Below, one piece after another: positions 1-8,872 of a stretch of 64,000 bases of DNA. Origin of the DNA: Candidatus Heimdallarchaeota archaeon (GTDB taxonomy: Archaea; Asgardarchaeota; Heimdallarchaeia; Heimdallarchaeales; Kariarchaeaceae); assembly GCA_026702845.1 (NCBI GenBank), contig JADCLS010000016.1, positions 62,001 through 126,000 on the forward strand, in the 5' to 3' direction. Positions within the stretch are counted from its first letter, which is position 1. Each line of letters opens with the position of its first letter. The notes beneath the pieces are model-generated. The model saw only the letters and a program-made list of their open reading frames with translations, ran no database searches and was not told the DNA's origin. Both the position numbers and the translations under genes were made by a program.

Positions 1-187
1 TCTGTAAGTTTAATCTCTACTTTACCCAATTTAATTCCTCTAATTAACAGTTGTATGCAATTGAAGTTTAATTTTCTAATATTTAAGGATTAATAATTAT
101 GTGTATTTTTCTTCGAGAATTGATCCTTGTGGAATCAGTATGTATTCATACTAGATGACTTCATATGTGAGTATTTATTCTGGATTG

Positions 188-211
188 TTTGTTCAGTATG
201 TATTGAACAAA
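188..211. promoter_or_regulatory. Palindromic operator candidate before ABC exporter 1
   Basis: The stretch has perfect 8-bp inverted arms (TTTGTTCA and TGAACAAA) separated by 8 bp. It ends about 8 bp before the TATA-like box at 219-227, where TFB and TBP would bind. This geometry suits a dimeric winged-helix or TetR-type repressor of the exporter operon. No regulator gene is seen next to it inside the window; it may lie to the left. Confidence 0.5.
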
Positions 212-218
212 CAGTTTG

Positions 219-227
219 ATTTAAATA
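219..227 (+). promoter_or_regulatory. TATA box of ABC exporter 1 operon
   Basis: The AT-rich box ATTTAAATA lies about 40 nt before the ATG at 264. That predicts a start of transcription near 248-250 and a short leader containing GGAG at 251-254. Confidence 0.5.
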
Positions 228-263
228 CTCTGAGCGCTCTTTATATCATAGGAGTTTTTGATA

Positions 264-1157
264 ATGACTACAATAATTGAAACAAAGAATCTAAGTAAGA
301 TTTATGGCAAGAAACAAAAGGGAACAGTGGGAATAGAAAACCTGTCTCTTCGAATCAAAAAAGGTGATATTTATGGTTTTCTGGGACAAAATGGTGCCGG
401 TAAAACCACAACTATACGTTGTTTGCTATCCATACTACTTCCCACAGAGGGAGAATGCTATATCAATGGAGTTTCTGTTAACAGAGATAATCCTGGGATC
501 AGAAGAGAAATTGGCTATCTTCCAGGAGAATTGAATATTCCAGCAAACTACACCGTCAAGGGGTATCTTTCCTATATTTCCTCATTGAGGAAAGCCAAAC
601 CCAGTAGATTGGAGGAGATGATCTCTCTATTTGATGTTCCCATGGATAAAAAAATTGGTCAGCTATCCAAGGGCAATAAGCAAAAAGTAGGTATCTGTAT
701 TGCTTGGATGCATGATCCACAAATATTCATCCTTGATGAGCCCAGTTCCGGACTTGATCCAATTTTCCAGCAGAGGTTATATCAGTTGATTGACAAGGAG
801 AGGGAATCGGGTAAAACCATCTTCTTTTCCTCTCACAATCTCGATGAAGTACAGCGTGTCTGCGATAAAGTAGCTATTATCCGAGAGGGTCGGCTAGTTT
901 CAGAGGAGAATGTCAAGGAGTTGGCTGGAAAAGTCACACGCAAGCTGAGATTGGTATTGGATGTTCTCAACCCTGCTGAACTTGCATTTCTCGGGGAAGA
1001 TCTACTGCAGATCAATGAGGCATCTGCTGAGGTTTTGATCAGGATTACTGATCACAAGAAAATCGCTGAGATTATCGAGAGATTGCCCTCGATTAAGGAT
1101 ATGAGTTATGCTCCTGCCAGCCTGGAGGAGTATTTTCTCTCTAAGTACAGGGAGTGA
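264..1157 (+). CDS. ABC-2 type exporter ATPase (locus 1)
   Basis: A 297-aa cytoplasmic ATPase that would power an ABC-2 exporter of the drug/bacteriocin (BcrA/NatA-like) group. Walker A is at residues 41-50 (GQNGAGKTTT), the signature LSKGNKQK at 134-141 and Walker B IFILDEP at 154-160. The variant signature is usual in this subfamily. ATG 264 is chosen over an in-frame TTG at 258 because GGAG lies 9 nt upstream and the paralogue starts align. The permease follows 4 nt after the stop. The substrate cannot be told from sequence. It is clearly related to the ATPases at 5137 and 10872. Confidence 0.93.
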   Translation: MTTIIETKNLSKIYGKKQKGTVGIENLSLRIKKGDIYGFLGQNGAGKTTTIRCLLSILLPTEGECYINGVSVNRDNPGIRREIGYLPGELNIPANYTVKGYLSYISSLRKAKPSRLEEMISLFDVPMDKKIGQLSKGNKQKVGICIAWMHDPQIFILDEPSSGLDPIFQQRLYQLIDKERESGKTIFFSSHNLDEVQRVCDKVAIIREGRLVSEENVKELAGKVTRKLRLVLDVLNPAELAFLGEDLLQINEASAEVLIRITDHKKIAEIIERLPSIKDMSYAPASLEEYFLSKYRE

Positions 1158-1161
1158 TAAG

Positions 1162-2820
1162 ATGTTTTTCCTTCGTATGACCAACCATTTGAAGAGATTC
1201 AAAGATGCATTTCTTTACAGTATCATCACTCTTACATCACTAGTGGCCTCATATGGCTATTTTTATCCCGGTGATGAGAACATTGGAGCATACATCGGTA
1301 TGATGGATGGTACCCTGTTTCTATCCCTTATACCGGGATTGGATGTTGCATCTCCAGGCTATGTATTTTGGATCTCGATGAGCATAGGCCTCTATCTATA
1401 TTACACCGTGGCAGTTGCCAGTATTCGCATGGGTTCGAGAATACTTCCAACAACCGATGAGGATGGTGTGGAGATGTTATTAGGTGGGATGCCCATTAAT
1501 CCAAGACAATTCTATATAGAGAACCTACTCGCAGCAATACTAATTCTGTTTCTTTCGATTATACCCTCAGCAGCAATTCTGACTGCATATGCCTCGTATC
1601 AGCATGATACGGATATTGGAGGGAGAATTATTAGTACTCACCTATTCATCTTTGTCATCGGATTAGTACTACTATCGATTTCAAGCTTTATAGCCATACA
1701 ATTCTTCAGTAGAAGTCTTGCAAACAAGGTAGGTGTGGTCTATCTGATCTATGCTGCGTTTCTGGAAATGAGTGTGCAATCGGGTCAAGCACCTCAGGAG
1801 AGTGGTAATATCTCGTTGATGTATTATGCACAACCATCTGCTGGATTACTGACTGGTGAGTACAACTGGGAGCCCATTTATGTGCTTCTTGCTGTTTTCC
1901 TTGTCTTTGTTGCTCTCTCTCTTTGGATACTAAAATCTCGTGAGTATATCCAGAAAAGCCCCAAGACAGGGAGTAAGCGATGGAGACCGTCGGATCTCCT
2001 CAGTCCTGAGAACAAGCTGGCAAAGAAATACCCAGTGATCTTCGAGCAGATACGTTCTGATATTGGTAGCTTACTGGGTTGGATGTTGGTGACTATCTCA
2101 CTGATTTTCTATTTTCCTAGCCTAACTCCAACCGAGGATGATTTTGAACAGATTATGGGATCATTTGAGATGCCTATGATGCAGGCTTTTTCTGGAGGTC
2201 ATCCCTATCAATACGACTTCACAGGTTTCATGGCCATTGAATTCTTCTCACTACCCTGGTTCTATTGGGGTTTCTTTGTTGTTTTTTCTGCAGCCTCTAT
2301 CGCGACCAAAGAGGTGAGAATCAATAATCAGGATGTGGTATGGGCGTTACAGCTCTCACGATCTTCTATCATTTTGCAGAGAACTGCAGTCTTATTGCTG
2401 GAAACATCCTTATTCATCTGGATCTCCTATCTCTCAATTCTGGCAATTATTGCCACCTCCCCATTCACCATGGATCAGATGTTGGTATTACAGGCATTTT
2501 TGGTGTTATGGCTGCAATGGCTGGCAATTGTTTTCATTCTGGTGGGAATTAGCATGTCTGGTACTGTATCTCGTGGACGATCTCGTTCAATACAAATATT
2601 TTTGGTGTGGGCAGTTTGTCTAATACTCGGATACACTGCAGATGCTCTATCATGGATGAAATTTTTAAGTATCTATCATTATATGGATGTTATTGGTATT
2701 CTCTTTGAAGTAGCTGAATTTGGAACTGAATTGTTGATAGCACTATCATTTTTGCTAGCATCAGTTATTTTCTTTATCATAGTATTGAAACAAAAATTTG
2801 AGTCATCTGATTTGATCTAA
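1162..2820 (+). CDS. ABC-2 type exporter permease (locus 1)
   Basis: A 552-aa integral membrane protein, the partner of the preceding ATPase. It shows two halves of hydrophobic helices: the first helix near residues 18-36, a cluster in 75-260, and a second cluster from about 300 to the end. A hydrophilic linker lies around 275-300 (KSPKTGSKRWRPSD). It ends in a short cytoplasmic tail (KQKFESSDLI). ATG 1162 has GGAG 7 nt upstream and starts 4 nt after the ATPase stop, so the two are co-translated. It aligns in layout with the permease at 6058, including a conserved YIxxPSAGLLxGExNW motif. The exported substrate is unknown. Confidence 0.85.
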   Translation: MFFLRMTNHLKRFKDAFLYSIITLTSLVASYGYFYPGDENIGAYIGMMDGTLFLSLIPGLDVASPGYVFWISMSIGLYLYYTVAVASIRMGSRILPTTDEDGVEMLLGGMPINPRQFYIENLLAAILILFLSIIPSAAILTAYASYQHDTDIGGRIISTHLFIFVIGLVLLSISSFIAIQFFSRSLANKVGVVYLIYAAFLEMSVQSGQAPQESGNISLMYYAQPSAGLLTGEYNWEPIYVLLAVFLVFVALSLWILKSREYIQKSPKTGSKRWRPSDLLSPENKLAKKYPVIFEQIRSDIGSLLGWMLVTISLIFYFPSLTPTEDDFEQIMGSFEMPMMQAFSGGHPYQYDFTGFMAIEFFSLPWFYWGFFVVFSAASIATKEVRINNQDVVWALQLSRSSIILQRTAVLLLETSLFIWISYLSILAIIATSPFTMDQMLVLQAFLVLWLQWLAIVFILVGISMSGTVSRGRSRSIQIFLVWAVCLILGYTADALSWMKFLSIYHYMDVIGILFEVAEFGTELLIALSFLLASVIFFIIVLKQKFESSDLI

Positions 2821-2848
2821 GTAGTGTTATATACTACCTCCAAGATAA

Positions 2849-3487
2849 TTATTCCTCATAATCTCCTTTCAGAAATAGACTGATAAATGACAATCCCGCA
2901 CCAGCAGCTATCATGAAATAACCCATGCCCAGTGATAAGGTGGCAGTTAATCTCCAAGTATAGGAATTTGCTCCGATGGTTAGAATTTCATCCTTATAGA
3001 AGCTATTACCTTCCAGAGTTCCTCCCGATGCCATTCCCTGCAATGCTTGGGTTTGTAGAATATAGGCTAGTGCCAAAATACCCAATGCTGCAAGAAAACC
3101 TAGTAGAATTAGAAATGAGGCAAATTTTGAGGGTTTACCTAGGTGAATTAGGGCAGCAATAAGGATTAATGCTGCAGATACTCCTAGTAGGATTAGGGTT
3201 ACCTGTTGCAGGATCATCATTGCATTATAGAATTCATTGTCAGTTGCACTTACATCCTGTTCTTCAAGGAGAAATTCATCTGTAGTATCATCATATTCCA
3301 GGCTTGATGCACTGAAATCCATGATTCCGATCTCTAGTATGGTACCAGAGAATTCAGCTGGTGCATCTGGTGGTGCACCAGTGATCCATTCAATTGAGAC
3401 TGTACCTGTTAGCAGCGGAAAAAATGCACCTGCCGCTAGACATACAATAGCTAGTAATTTTAGAATAAAAGCAATGTTCTTATTCAT
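2849..3487 (-). CDS. Four-helix membrane protein, claudin-like topology
   Basis: A 212-aa protein with four predicted membrane helices at about residues 7-27, 92-112, 119-142 and 181-204. A long acidic loop (about 28-90) follows helix 1. This 4-TM shape with a large first outer loop recalls claudin/tetraspan proteins, but I recognise no family motif, so function is unknown. A TATA-like box (TTTATATAAT on the minus strand near 3511-3520) lies about 28 nt before the ATG, pointing to a leaderless transcript. It converges with the exporter 1 permease, 28 bp away. Confidence 0.7.
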   Translation of the reverse strand: MNKNIAFILKLLAIVCLAAGAFFPLLTGTVSIEWITGAPPDAPAEFSGTILEIGIMDFSASSLEYDDTTDEFLLEEQDVSATDNEFYNAMMILQQVTLILLGVSAALILIAALIHLGKPSKFASFLILLGFLAALGILALAYILQTQALQGMASGGTLEGNSFYKDEILTIGANSYTWRLTATLSLGMGYFMIAAGAGLSFISLFLKGDYEE

Positions 3488-3652
3488 GTTTGTGATTTAC
3501 TACCTTTATTATATAAACTAAAACCGGTTAAATCATTCAATTGATCAAATATGTGACTGAATATGGTAATAGGATGTAAATTACTAATCCGGAATGAAAG
3601 CAATTGTACATCTTATGGGGATGAAATATATTACTATTAGTACTAATTATAG

Positions 3653-4339
3653 ATGATGACTGAAATAAATAGAACATCACTTGCCATCAAGGCAATCCTC
3701 AACTTCAGTTTATTGTATATCATCCTTGGTGCCTGTTTCTTCCTTCCAGCAATGAGTTTTGATTACTGGCAAGCTTGGTTGTACATTGGTACTTTTGGTT
3801 CCTTGATGCTTATATATCTTATCTATCTAGTACTGAAGGACCCTGAGTTGCTATTACGAAGGATGGAGAAGGGAGAGGAGAGAGAGAAACAACGATGGAT
3901 CATTCGAGTTGCTGATGTTGTCATATTAGGTATTTTTGTCTTTCCTGCTTTTGATATGAGAAATGGATGGTCAGAAGTACCAGTATGGTTGATATACCTA
4001 GCTGATATATTATTTATTTTAGGCTATCTCTTCTTTTTCTGGGTATTACGTACAAATTCCTATGCCAGTCGCTTGGCCAAGGTAGAGGATACCCAGCAGG
4101 TCATCACTGATGGGCCATATAGTTTAGTAAGACATCCCATGTACACCAGTCTATTTATCATGATGCTGGTCACACCTATCATTCTGGGATCATTTTTTGG
4201 ACTTCTTTTCATGTTTCCCTTTGTGTTGGTATTGAAATATCGTATCAGTGATGAGGAGGATATGCTAGTGGATGATTTACCCGGATATGATGAATATAAA
4301 CAAAAGGTTAGATACAAGATTTTCCCTCATATATGGTGA
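3653..4339 (+). CDS. Isoprenylcysteine/phospholipid methyltransferase-like membrane enzyme
   Basis: A 228-aa polytopic membrane protein of the ICMT/PEMT-like methyltransferase superfamily. It has about five hydrophobic helices and, in the C-terminal part, the family signature GPYSLVRHPMYTS (about residues 158-170) followed by an acidic EEDMLVDDLPGYDEY segment. These are the SAM/lipid site motifs. Family members methylate prenylated cysteines or lipid head groups; the substrate here is unknown. A TATA-like box at about 3624-3634 suggests a leaderless message. The stop codon directly abuts that of the convergent regulator gene (TGA|TCA). Confidence 0.82.
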   Translation: MMTEINRTSLAIKAILNFSLLYIILGACFFLPAMSFDYWQAWLYIGTFGSLMLIYLIYLVLKDPELLLRRMEKGEEREKQRWIIRVADVVILGIFVFPAFDMRNGWSEVPVWLIYLADILFILGYLFFFWVLRTNSYASRLAKVEDTQQVITDGPYSLVRHPMYTSLFIMMLVTPIILGSFFGLLFMFPFVLVLKYRISDEEDMLVDDLPGYDEYKQKVRYKIFPHIW

Positions 4340-4876
4340 TCACTCTGTCACGGCATATTTCTGCTGTAGTTGCTGTTCTGTACTTGAGATCTCTATTCTT
4401 CCCTCTGCAATCAGCTTGAGTTTGTGTATCTCCCATTTGTCAAAGATCTTGCGATACTCATCAATGAAGAACTCATAGAAATATACCATCTCCCCCATGG
4501 CTCTGGTGCGATCATCGTCAAAAAGGGTGGTGTACTGCAGTGCATCACGCATCAATTCCTTGAACTTATTTACTGCGTCCACCTTATTGGTAATGGCAGA
4601 GTTGAACATATTGGCATTAATCTCATAGAAATCCTCTCTAGATCCAGGTTTTCCCTTTTTGATAACCATGGCCATGGTGATTAAATTTTTCATGGATGTA
4701 GATATGGTGGATTTGGCCACACTCAATCGTGCTGTAATTTGTGTCAAAGATTGCTGTGATTCCTCTGCAATCATCAAGAATCCCAGAATTCTCCCACTCA
4801 TTTGAGGTAATCCCATACTCTCGAAGAAGATCCCTGCTCTCTCGATGAATTGATCCTCATCAGTTAAGTCTGGCAT
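4340..4876 (-). CDS. GbsR/MarR-family transcriptional regulator
   Basis: A 178-aa DNA-binding protein. The N-terminal half carries a winged helix-turn-helix with a recognition region around LTQITARLSVAKSTISTSMK (about residues 43-62) and a basic wing (KKGKPGSRE). The C-terminal half is helical and likely dimerises. This fits the GbsR/MarR family, whose members repress transporters and respond to small ligands. It is divergent from ABC exporter 2, and a near-perfect palindrome at 5015-5034 lies in the shared intergenic region. The likely role is therefore control of that exporter; this is inferred from position. Confidence 0.82.
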   Translation of the reverse strand: MPDLTDEDQFIERAGIFFESMGLPQMSGRILGFLMIAEESQQSLTQITARLSVAKSTISTSMKNLITMAMVIKKGKPGSREDFYEINANMFNSAITNKVDAVNKFKELMRDALQYTTLFDDDRTRAMGEMVYFYEFFIDEYRKIFDKWEIHKLKLIAEGRIEISSTEQQLQQKYAVTE

Positions 4877-5014
4877 AATGTATTCTCTACAGATATGGTA
4901 TGCGCCATGTTATTTATAGATAATTGTAGCTAATTACAATCTGAAAAGGAAAATATTGTAAAATCATCAAAGCCATAGTGATTTATAATTTTGATAATTT
5001 TTAAAAATTTATAA

Positions 5015-5034
5015 CATTCGGAATGTTCCGAATG
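5015..5034. promoter_or_regulatory. Perfect palindromic operator before ABC exporter 2
   Basis: Two 9-bp arms, CATTCGGAA and TTCCGAATG, are perfectly complementary around a TG centre. The site ends 9 bp before the TATA box at 5044-5055 of the exporter 2 operon, so a bound dimer would touch the BRE/TFB site. The divergent GbsR/MarR gene at 4340-4876 is the obvious candidate binder. Confidence 0.65.
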
Positions 5035-5043
5035 ATGTGCAGA

Positions 5044-5055
5044 TTTAAATATATA
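5044..5055 (+). promoter_or_regulatory. TATA box of ABC exporter 2 operon
   Basis: The box TTTAAATATATA stands immediately downstream of the palindrome. Transcription should start near 5075, giving a leader of about 60 nt before the ATG at 5137. Confidence 0.5.
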
Positions 5056-5136
5056 ATGCGCCAAATAATTGGTATTGAATTTCATTTTTTGCCATCAATC
5101 TGGCTAATTATGATAATCACATAGGATTTGATTACA

Positions 5137-6045
5137 ATGAGTCAAGCAATCATCAATATTGAGAATATTACAAAGATCTACCCAGGTGGAACTATAGGTA
5201 TCCAGAACCTGAGTCTGCAAATACACAAGAATGAGATCTATGGCTTTCTCGGCCAGAATGGAGCTGGGAAGACCACAACCATCCGATCTATCCTCAACAT
5301 ACTCATCCCCAATGAGGGATCAATAACTGTTGATGGAGAAGTGATCAGCCGTGATAATCCTGAGATACGAGAGAAAATCGGGTACCTACCTGGTGAGTTG
5401 AATGTGCCATCCGGGTACACGGTGGAGGATTTTATCACCTACATGGCCTCATTGAAGAAACGCCCATCAACTAGGATGAGGGAGATTGCTAATCGTTTTG
5501 AATTACCATGGAACAAGAAAGTACAAGCTTTATCGAAGGGAAATAAGCAAAAAATGGGTATTGTGCTGGCTTTCATGCATGATCCTGAAATATACATTCT
5601 TGATGAGCCCACATCCGGCCTAGATCCATTATGGCAACAGGAACTCTACGACCTTATCCTAGAGGAGAAGAAACGCGGTAAGACCATTTTTTTCAGCTCA
5701 CACAATCTTGATGAAGTACAGAAAATCTGTGATCGTGTGGCCATTATCCGAGAAGGAAAACTTGTTACTATCGAGGTGGTGGATGAGCTAGCTGAGAAAA
5801 TAACACGAAAGTTAACTGTGAAACTTGATGACTTGAATGAGAATGAGTTGGAGGAAATCTCATCCAAGATGTCTGTGGATAGCTCTAATCTGCTAACTGG
5901 TGAAGTGACAATTATCATCAAGAATCCACAAGATGTATCTGAAACCCTAACTTACTTTAACAAGTATAATTCCAGGCTCAAAGATCTCGTTTTCCCACCA
6001 GCATCTCTTGAGCACTTCTTCCTTGAGAAGTACAGGGATGATTAG
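5137..6045 (+). CDS. ABC-2 type exporter ATPase (locus 2)
   Basis: A 302-aa ATPase, close paralogue of the one at 264. Walker A is at residues 39-48, the LSKGNKQK signature at 132-139 and Walker B IYILDEP at 152-158, followed by the D-loop. It powers export through the permease encoded 12 nt downstream. ATG 5137 is preferred over an upstream TTG (5128): the stretch AGGATTTGATTACA before it matches the one before the third ATPase, and the resulting protein starts align. The C-terminal 90 residues form the accessory domain typical of ABC-2 ATPases. Probably regulated by the palindrome at 5015-5034. Confidence 0.93.
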   Translation: MSQAIINIENITKIYPGGTIGIQNLSLQIHKNEIYGFLGQNGAGKTTTIRSILNILIPNEGSITVDGEVISRDNPEIREKIGYLPGELNVPSGYTVEDFITYMASLKKRPSTRMREIANRFELPWNKKVQALSKGNKQKMGIVLAFMHDPEIYILDEPTSGLDPLWQQELYDLILEEKKRGKTIFFSSHNLDEVQKICDRVAIIREGKLVTIEVVDELAEKITRKLTVKLDDLNENELEEISSKMSVDSSNLLTGEVTIIIKNPQDVSETLTYFNKYNSRLKDLVFPPASLEHFFLEKYRDD

Positions 6046-6057
6046 GAGGAAAGTAGT

Positions 6058-7734
6058 ATGTATACACTTAAACGTATCAAATTTCACACCATGCGCTTCC
6101 GAGGAGAGATTATCTACTCAAGTGCTATCATAGCCTCTCTCATGGCCATGATAGCAGTAGCTTTCCCAAAGGATAGTGCTGGTATATCTGAATACTTCAA
6201 TTTAATCTCAGAAGTGGGCATGGATGCATTATTAACCACAATTGATGCAGATGCCCCGGGATGGCTCTTCTGGGTATCTCTGATGGCTGGAGCCTACCTT
6301 TACTTTGTATCAGTTATTGCAGGTATAAGGATAGGAACCAAACTTTTCCCCTCAAATGAGAAATCTGCACTGGAACTCATAGCCAGCTCTCCCAAGCGAG
6401 CTAGAACTTTTTACTTGGAGAATATTCTTGCAGCTGTTGTGGCAATCATTCTAATACTCTTGCCATCCTTCATAATATTAGCAATTTATTCACTAACCCA
6501 AGATGCTCCGGATACCATTCCAAGGTTGGCTGCTCTTTTCACCCTAGCAGGCGTGGTGACTCTATTCTTTGTTGCCTTCACCTCATTGTTCAGTACATGG
6601 AGGTTTTCACAGGGGTCTGGAATGAAAATTGGATTCTTCTACCTGATCTATGCATTTCTTATTGAGATCGCTGCAGGATCCCTCCCTGAGTATGAGGATT
6701 TCAGAAATGTATCAGTAAACTCCTATATAGCTCCATCTGCTGGTTTACTTGATGGTGAGCATAACTGGACTGAGATGTGGGTGGTGCTGGGTCTAATTAT
6801 TGCAATCTTTGCTCTTTCCTACTGGTTGATCAAGAGACCAGATTATATAGAAAAAGTATCTGCTCCAAAGAAGAATAGATTGACCTTTCTGCCAAAATTT
6901 GCACCTTCCGGTAAACTAGCAACTAAGTATCCACTGCTTTTTGACCAATTCCGCAAGGATCGAACCTTCTTCTTCCTCTGGACTGGTATAGTCAACATCG
7001 CATTTCTGTACATCATCGTCATCTTTGATATTGCTATCGCCGATAATCCAGAGATGCTTGTAACGATGGTGCAGAGTTTTGGACCCATGATGGATGCATT
7101 CACCTTCGGGTACGCGGTTGAACCGACGTTTTTCGGATTCCTCACCTTCGAAGTTTTCGGGTTAACATGGCTCTACTTTGGAGTATTTTGTTTCATTCCA
7201 GCAATCAATATTCCCAATCGGGATCAGGCTAATGATGAACAGGATATGATCTGGGCCAATTCTATCACACCTGAAAAGGTAATTAATTATCGTACAGCAG
7301 CTCTGAGTATTTTCTTCACCATCTATTTCTGGATCTCCTATTTGGTACTCAGTGGCTTATCCATAGCTTATGAGATGGAAAACGATGCTCTAGCATTATT
7401 TCATGCATTTGGTGTGGGATATTTCTACTTCCTGGCATTAATTCTATTTTTTGTAGGTCTTACAATGATATTACCACTACACAAAGGAAAGAAGTATGTA
7501 ATGTGGTTCTATATTATTTCCATTATCTTGATGATCACGGCTTTTATGGTACCAGAGATTGATGGGGCTAAGTACCTCTCCATTGCTTATTACTATGATC
7601 CCGTGGGTCTAGTATTAAATAAAGTGGAGGTGGGTACACAGTACCTCATCTCACTTGGTTTCCTGGCCATCTCTGCAATGATCTATGTATTCAGCCTGAA
7701 GAAACGATATCGCTGTTATGATCTGCTTACATAA
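6058..7734 (+). CDS. ABC-2 type exporter permease (locus 2)
   Basis: A 558-aa membrane protein, partner of the preceding ATPase. It has an amphipathic cytosolic N-terminus (about 1-20), then a first helix, two clusters of hydrophobic helices and a hydrophilic linker near 270-300 (KKNRLTFLPKFAPSGK). It shares with the locus 1 permease the motifs FYLENILAA and PSAGLLDGEHNW. AGGAGG lies just before ATG 6058, so it is well translated from the operon. Substrate is unknown; the size and two-cluster layout suggest a fused double-domain ABC-2 permease. Confidence 0.85.
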   Translation: MYTLKRIKFHTMRFRGEIIYSSAIIASLMAMIAVAFPKDSAGISEYFNLISEVGMDALLTTIDADAPGWLFWVSLMAGAYLYFVSVIAGIRIGTKLFPSNEKSALELIASSPKRARTFYLENILAAVVAIILILLPSFIILAIYSLTQDAPDTIPRLAALFTLAGVVTLFFVAFTSLFSTWRFSQGSGMKIGFFYLIYAFLIEIAAGSLPEYEDFRNVSVNSYIAPSAGLLDGEHNWTEMWVVLGLIIAIFALSYWLIKRPDYIEKVSAPKKNRLTFLPKFAPSGKLATKYPLLFDQFRKDRTFFFLWTGIVNIAFLYIIVIFDIAIADNPEMLVTMVQSFGPMMDAFTFGYAVEPTFFGFLTFEVFGLTWLYFGVFCFIPAINIPNRDQANDEQDMIWANSITPEKVINYRTAALSIFFTIYFWISYLVLSGLSIAYEMENDALALFHAFGVGYFYFLALILFFVGLTMILPLHKGKKYVMWFYIISIILMITAFMVPEIDGAKYLSIAYYYDPVGLVLNKVEVGTQYLISLGFLAISAMIYVFSLKKRYRCYDLLT

Positions 7735-7828
7735 TTGATTTTAATAAAATATTAATTGTCCACATCAATTACACTTATATAGCTGATCACGAATTAAGTA
7801 TTTGTATTAGGAGGTATTTGAAACTAAG

Positions 7829-7900
7829 ATGCAGAGACAGAAGTTATCCCCACGCATAAGTATCAGATACCCAACTTTATTGATCATTATTCGTGGCTAA
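7829..7900 (+). other. Possible 23-aa small ORF or leader transcript
   Basis: In the 222-nt gap before the first RIO kinase a TATA-like CTTATATA (near 7769-7776) precedes a 24-codon reading frame. An AGGAGGT stands at 7809-7815, 14 nt before its ATG, rather far for a ribosome site. A T-rich tract with eight consecutive T follows its TAA directly (7901-7908). The encoded peptide is basic then hydrophobic (PTLLIIIRG). It could be a small gene, a leader of the kinase operon or chance. Confidence 0.2.
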
Positions 7901-7957
7901 TTTTTTTTCTTAAAATCAATGTAGATAATATCTCACACAAGGAGAACCATACAAACG

Positions 7958-8872
7958 ATGTCTTTCGAGGAAAGGATTTACGAAAAATTACGTGCCGTGG
8001 CCAGCACCAAGAAGATGACCAGAAGTGATGCATCTGATCGTGAGCTACGACGAGCCAGAGCACACCGGGGTAGTGAATACCAGGAAAAGCTGAGTGATTT
8101 CACACCAGCAGAGATTAAACAACTACTAATTGAGGAGCAGATTGCTAAGAAATTCTTGGGTTTGATAGGTTCTGGTAAAGAAGCCAATGTGTATCACATC
8201 AAGGATTTCAAGAATCGCTATCTTGCTGTTAAAATGTTCAGGGTACACTCAACCACCCATAATTTCAACGCTCTACATGTGCGGGGCAAGCTATCTCATA
8301 CTGCAAAGCTGGGTATTGCCACCAGGCAGTGCTCAAGAGAGTATGAGAACCTGGGAATCGCTCACCAATCAGGGGATAGATCTCCCAAGCCAATATGGCG
8401 TAAGGGCTTTCTCTATGCCGCAGAAATGGTTGGGGGCAAATATCCTTCACCACTACTCACAGATATTAATCTTGAACACGAGGAATTGGACCCAATAGAG
8501 GTACTCGATGATGCTCTTGAACAACTGGATATTCTGTTCAACAAGGGAAATATGGTGCATGGGGATTATCTTGGGAATTTATTGCTAGATGAAGATGATA
8601 ATCTTCAAGTGATTGATTTCTACCAGTCGAAACGATGGCATCCTGATTATGATACTCCAGAGAAGATCATGCTCAGGAATGCACTACCTATTTTGAAACG
8701 AGATATTGAATCTCTACTGGGGCATTTCAAGAGTAAATACAGGATATCCTATGATCCTGAGGTGGTGTTTGAGAATTTACCAGAAACGAAAGTAGCCGAT
8801 CATCTGCCAACTCAGCTGATGGAAGAGGATTTTGACGTGAATCTCGTTGGAGGGGATCAGATTGTCGATTGA
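7958..8872 (+). CDS. RIO-family atypical serine/threonine kinase (first copy)
   Basis: A 304-aa RIO-type kinase. Residues 1-70 form a helical N-terminal region. The glycine loop GSGKEANVY is at about 71-79, the ATP-binding lysine at K92 (AVKMF), the catalytic loop HGDYLGNLL at 201-209 (D203, N207) and the metal-binding aspartate at D220 (IDFYQS). RIO1/RIO2 proteins act in small-subunit ribosome maturation; the loop here departs from the usual HxDLSEYN, so this may be a divergent RIO branch. The next gene is a close paralogue and overlaps its 3' end. AAGGAGA precedes the ATG. Confidence 0.88.
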   Translation: MSFEERIYEKLRAVASTKKMTRSDASDRELRRARAHRGSEYQEKLSDFTPAEIKQLLIEEQIAKKFLGLIGSGKEANVYHIKDFKNRYLAVKMFRVHSTTHNFNALHVRGKLSHTAKLGIATRQCSREYENLGIAHQSGDRSPKPIWRKGFLYAAEMVGGKYPSPLLTDINLEHEELDPIEVLDDALEQLDILFNKGNMVHGDYLGNLLLDEDDNLQVIDFYQSKRWHPDYDTPEKIMLRNALPILKRDIESLLGHFKSKYRISYDPEVVFENLPETKVADHLPTQLMEEDFDVNLVGGDQIVD

